Positions 5,932 through 6,388 of a DNA stretch of 6,388 bases are shown piece by piece. Position numbers and translations under genes: made by a program. The first letter of the stretch is position 1, and each line of letters begins with the position of its first letter. Below the pieces are notes generated by a model. The model worked only from the letters and a program-made list of their open reading frames with translations. It was not told the origin of the DNA and did not search any database. Origin of the DNA: an uncultured Polycyclovorans sp. (lineage in GTDB: Bacteria; Pseudomonadota; Gammaproteobacteria; Nevskiales; Nevskiaceae); contig CAKZHZ010000080.1 of the NCBI GenBank assembly GCA_936928855.1, forward strand, positions 1 to 6,388. Reading direction: 5' to 3'.

Positions 5932-6388
5932 ACATCTTCTGGGCTTTTTCCACGGCCTCATCAATGGAACCGACCATGTAGAACGCCTGCTCCGGCAGGT
6001 GGTCGTATTCACCATCGACGATGCCGCGGAAACCACGAATGGTTTCCTTCAGCGAAACGTACTTGCCGGGCGCGCCGGTGAACACTTCGGCAACATGGAA
6101 CGGCTGCGACAGGAAGCGCTGGATCTTGCGCGCACGGGCGACGACCTGCTTGTCTTCCTCGGACAGTTCATCCATCCCGAGGATGGCGATGATGTCCTTC
6201 AGTTCCTTGTAGCGCTGCAGCACGCCCTGCACGTCACGGGCCACCTGGTAGTGCTCATCACCAATCACGTTGGGATCGAGCTGACGGCTGGTCGAGTCCA
6301 GCGGGTCCACGGCGGGGTAGATCCCCAGGGCGGCGATGTCGCGCGACAGCACCACGGTGGCGTCCAAGTGGGCGAAGGTGGTGGCCGG
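5930..6388 (-). CDS. atpD: ATP synthase F1 subunit beta, C-terminal part (partial, 5' end outside window)
   Basis: Catalytic beta subunit of the F1 sector of ATP synthase, on the cytoplasmic side of the inner membrane. Only the last 152 codons are present; the reading frame runs open to the right window edge, so the Walker A and B region is outside. The visible part starts with PATTFAHLDATVVLSR, the end of the nucleotide-binding domain. It continues through DPLDSTSRQLDP and the C-terminal helical domain with the DELSEED motif (about residues 73-79 of this fragment), the lever contacting gamma and epsilon, then ARKIQRFLSQPF, VAEVFTG and EYDHLPEQAFYMVGSIDEAVEKA. Similarity to E. coli AtpD as I remember it is high throughout, with no visible break. 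The codon before DATVV is TTG (Leu), an internal residue and not a start. The stop is TGA at 5930-5932, 8 nt before the atpC start, as expected for the end of an atp operon. Confidence 0.97.
   Translation of the reverse strand, partial: PATTFAHLDATVVLSRDIAALGIYPAVDPLDSTSRQLDPNVIGDEHYQVARDVQGVLQRYKELKDIIAILGMDELSEEDKQVVARARKIQRFLSQPFHVAEVFTGAPGKYVSLKETIRGFRGIVDGEYDHLPEQAFYMVGSIDEAVEKAQKM

Overview
This 6.4 kb window reads as ordinary chromosome from a GC-rich gammaproteobacterium. The evidence is the end of a proton-type F1Fo ATP synthase operon (atpD-atpC) followed by glmU and glmS, an arrangement well known in Gammaproteobacteria, and proteins that resemble the E. coli ones along their length. 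I cannot name a genus; Chromatiales-like sulfur or nitrifying lineages are only a guess. Every gene I can support lies on the minus strand, so the window is read from its right end to its left.

From right to left: the last third of atpD (ATP synthase beta, cut by the window edge), atpC (epsilon), a rho-independent terminator, then glmU with a possible promoter right behind that terminator. One base after glmU comes a small MscS-family mechanosensitive channel gene, and six bases later glmS. After a 96-bp gap containing a hairpin and direct repeats comes a gene for a PF10118-type ferritin-like 'metal-dependent hydrolase'. The last 273 bp on the left have no supportable gene. They hold a strong hairpin just after the hydrolase stop and a long imperfect palindrome (about 20-99) that looks like a dispersed intergenic repeat.

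GlmS makes glucosamine-6-phosphate. After isomerisation by GlmM (not in this window), GlmU acetylates and uridylylates glucosamine-1-phosphate to UDP-GlcNAc, the precursor of peptidoglycan and lipopolysaccharide. The MscS-like channel between them may link envelope precursor supply with osmotic protection, but that is inference from tight gene packing. The hydrolase has no evident link to the pathway.

I found no new defence system, mobile element with a transposase, CRISPR array, tRNA or rRNA. The points most worth a second look are the channel gene inserted into the glmU-glmS unit, the hairpin that covers the ribosome-binding site of the hydrolase gene, the palindromic repeat at the left edge, and the apparently near-leaderless glmU start.
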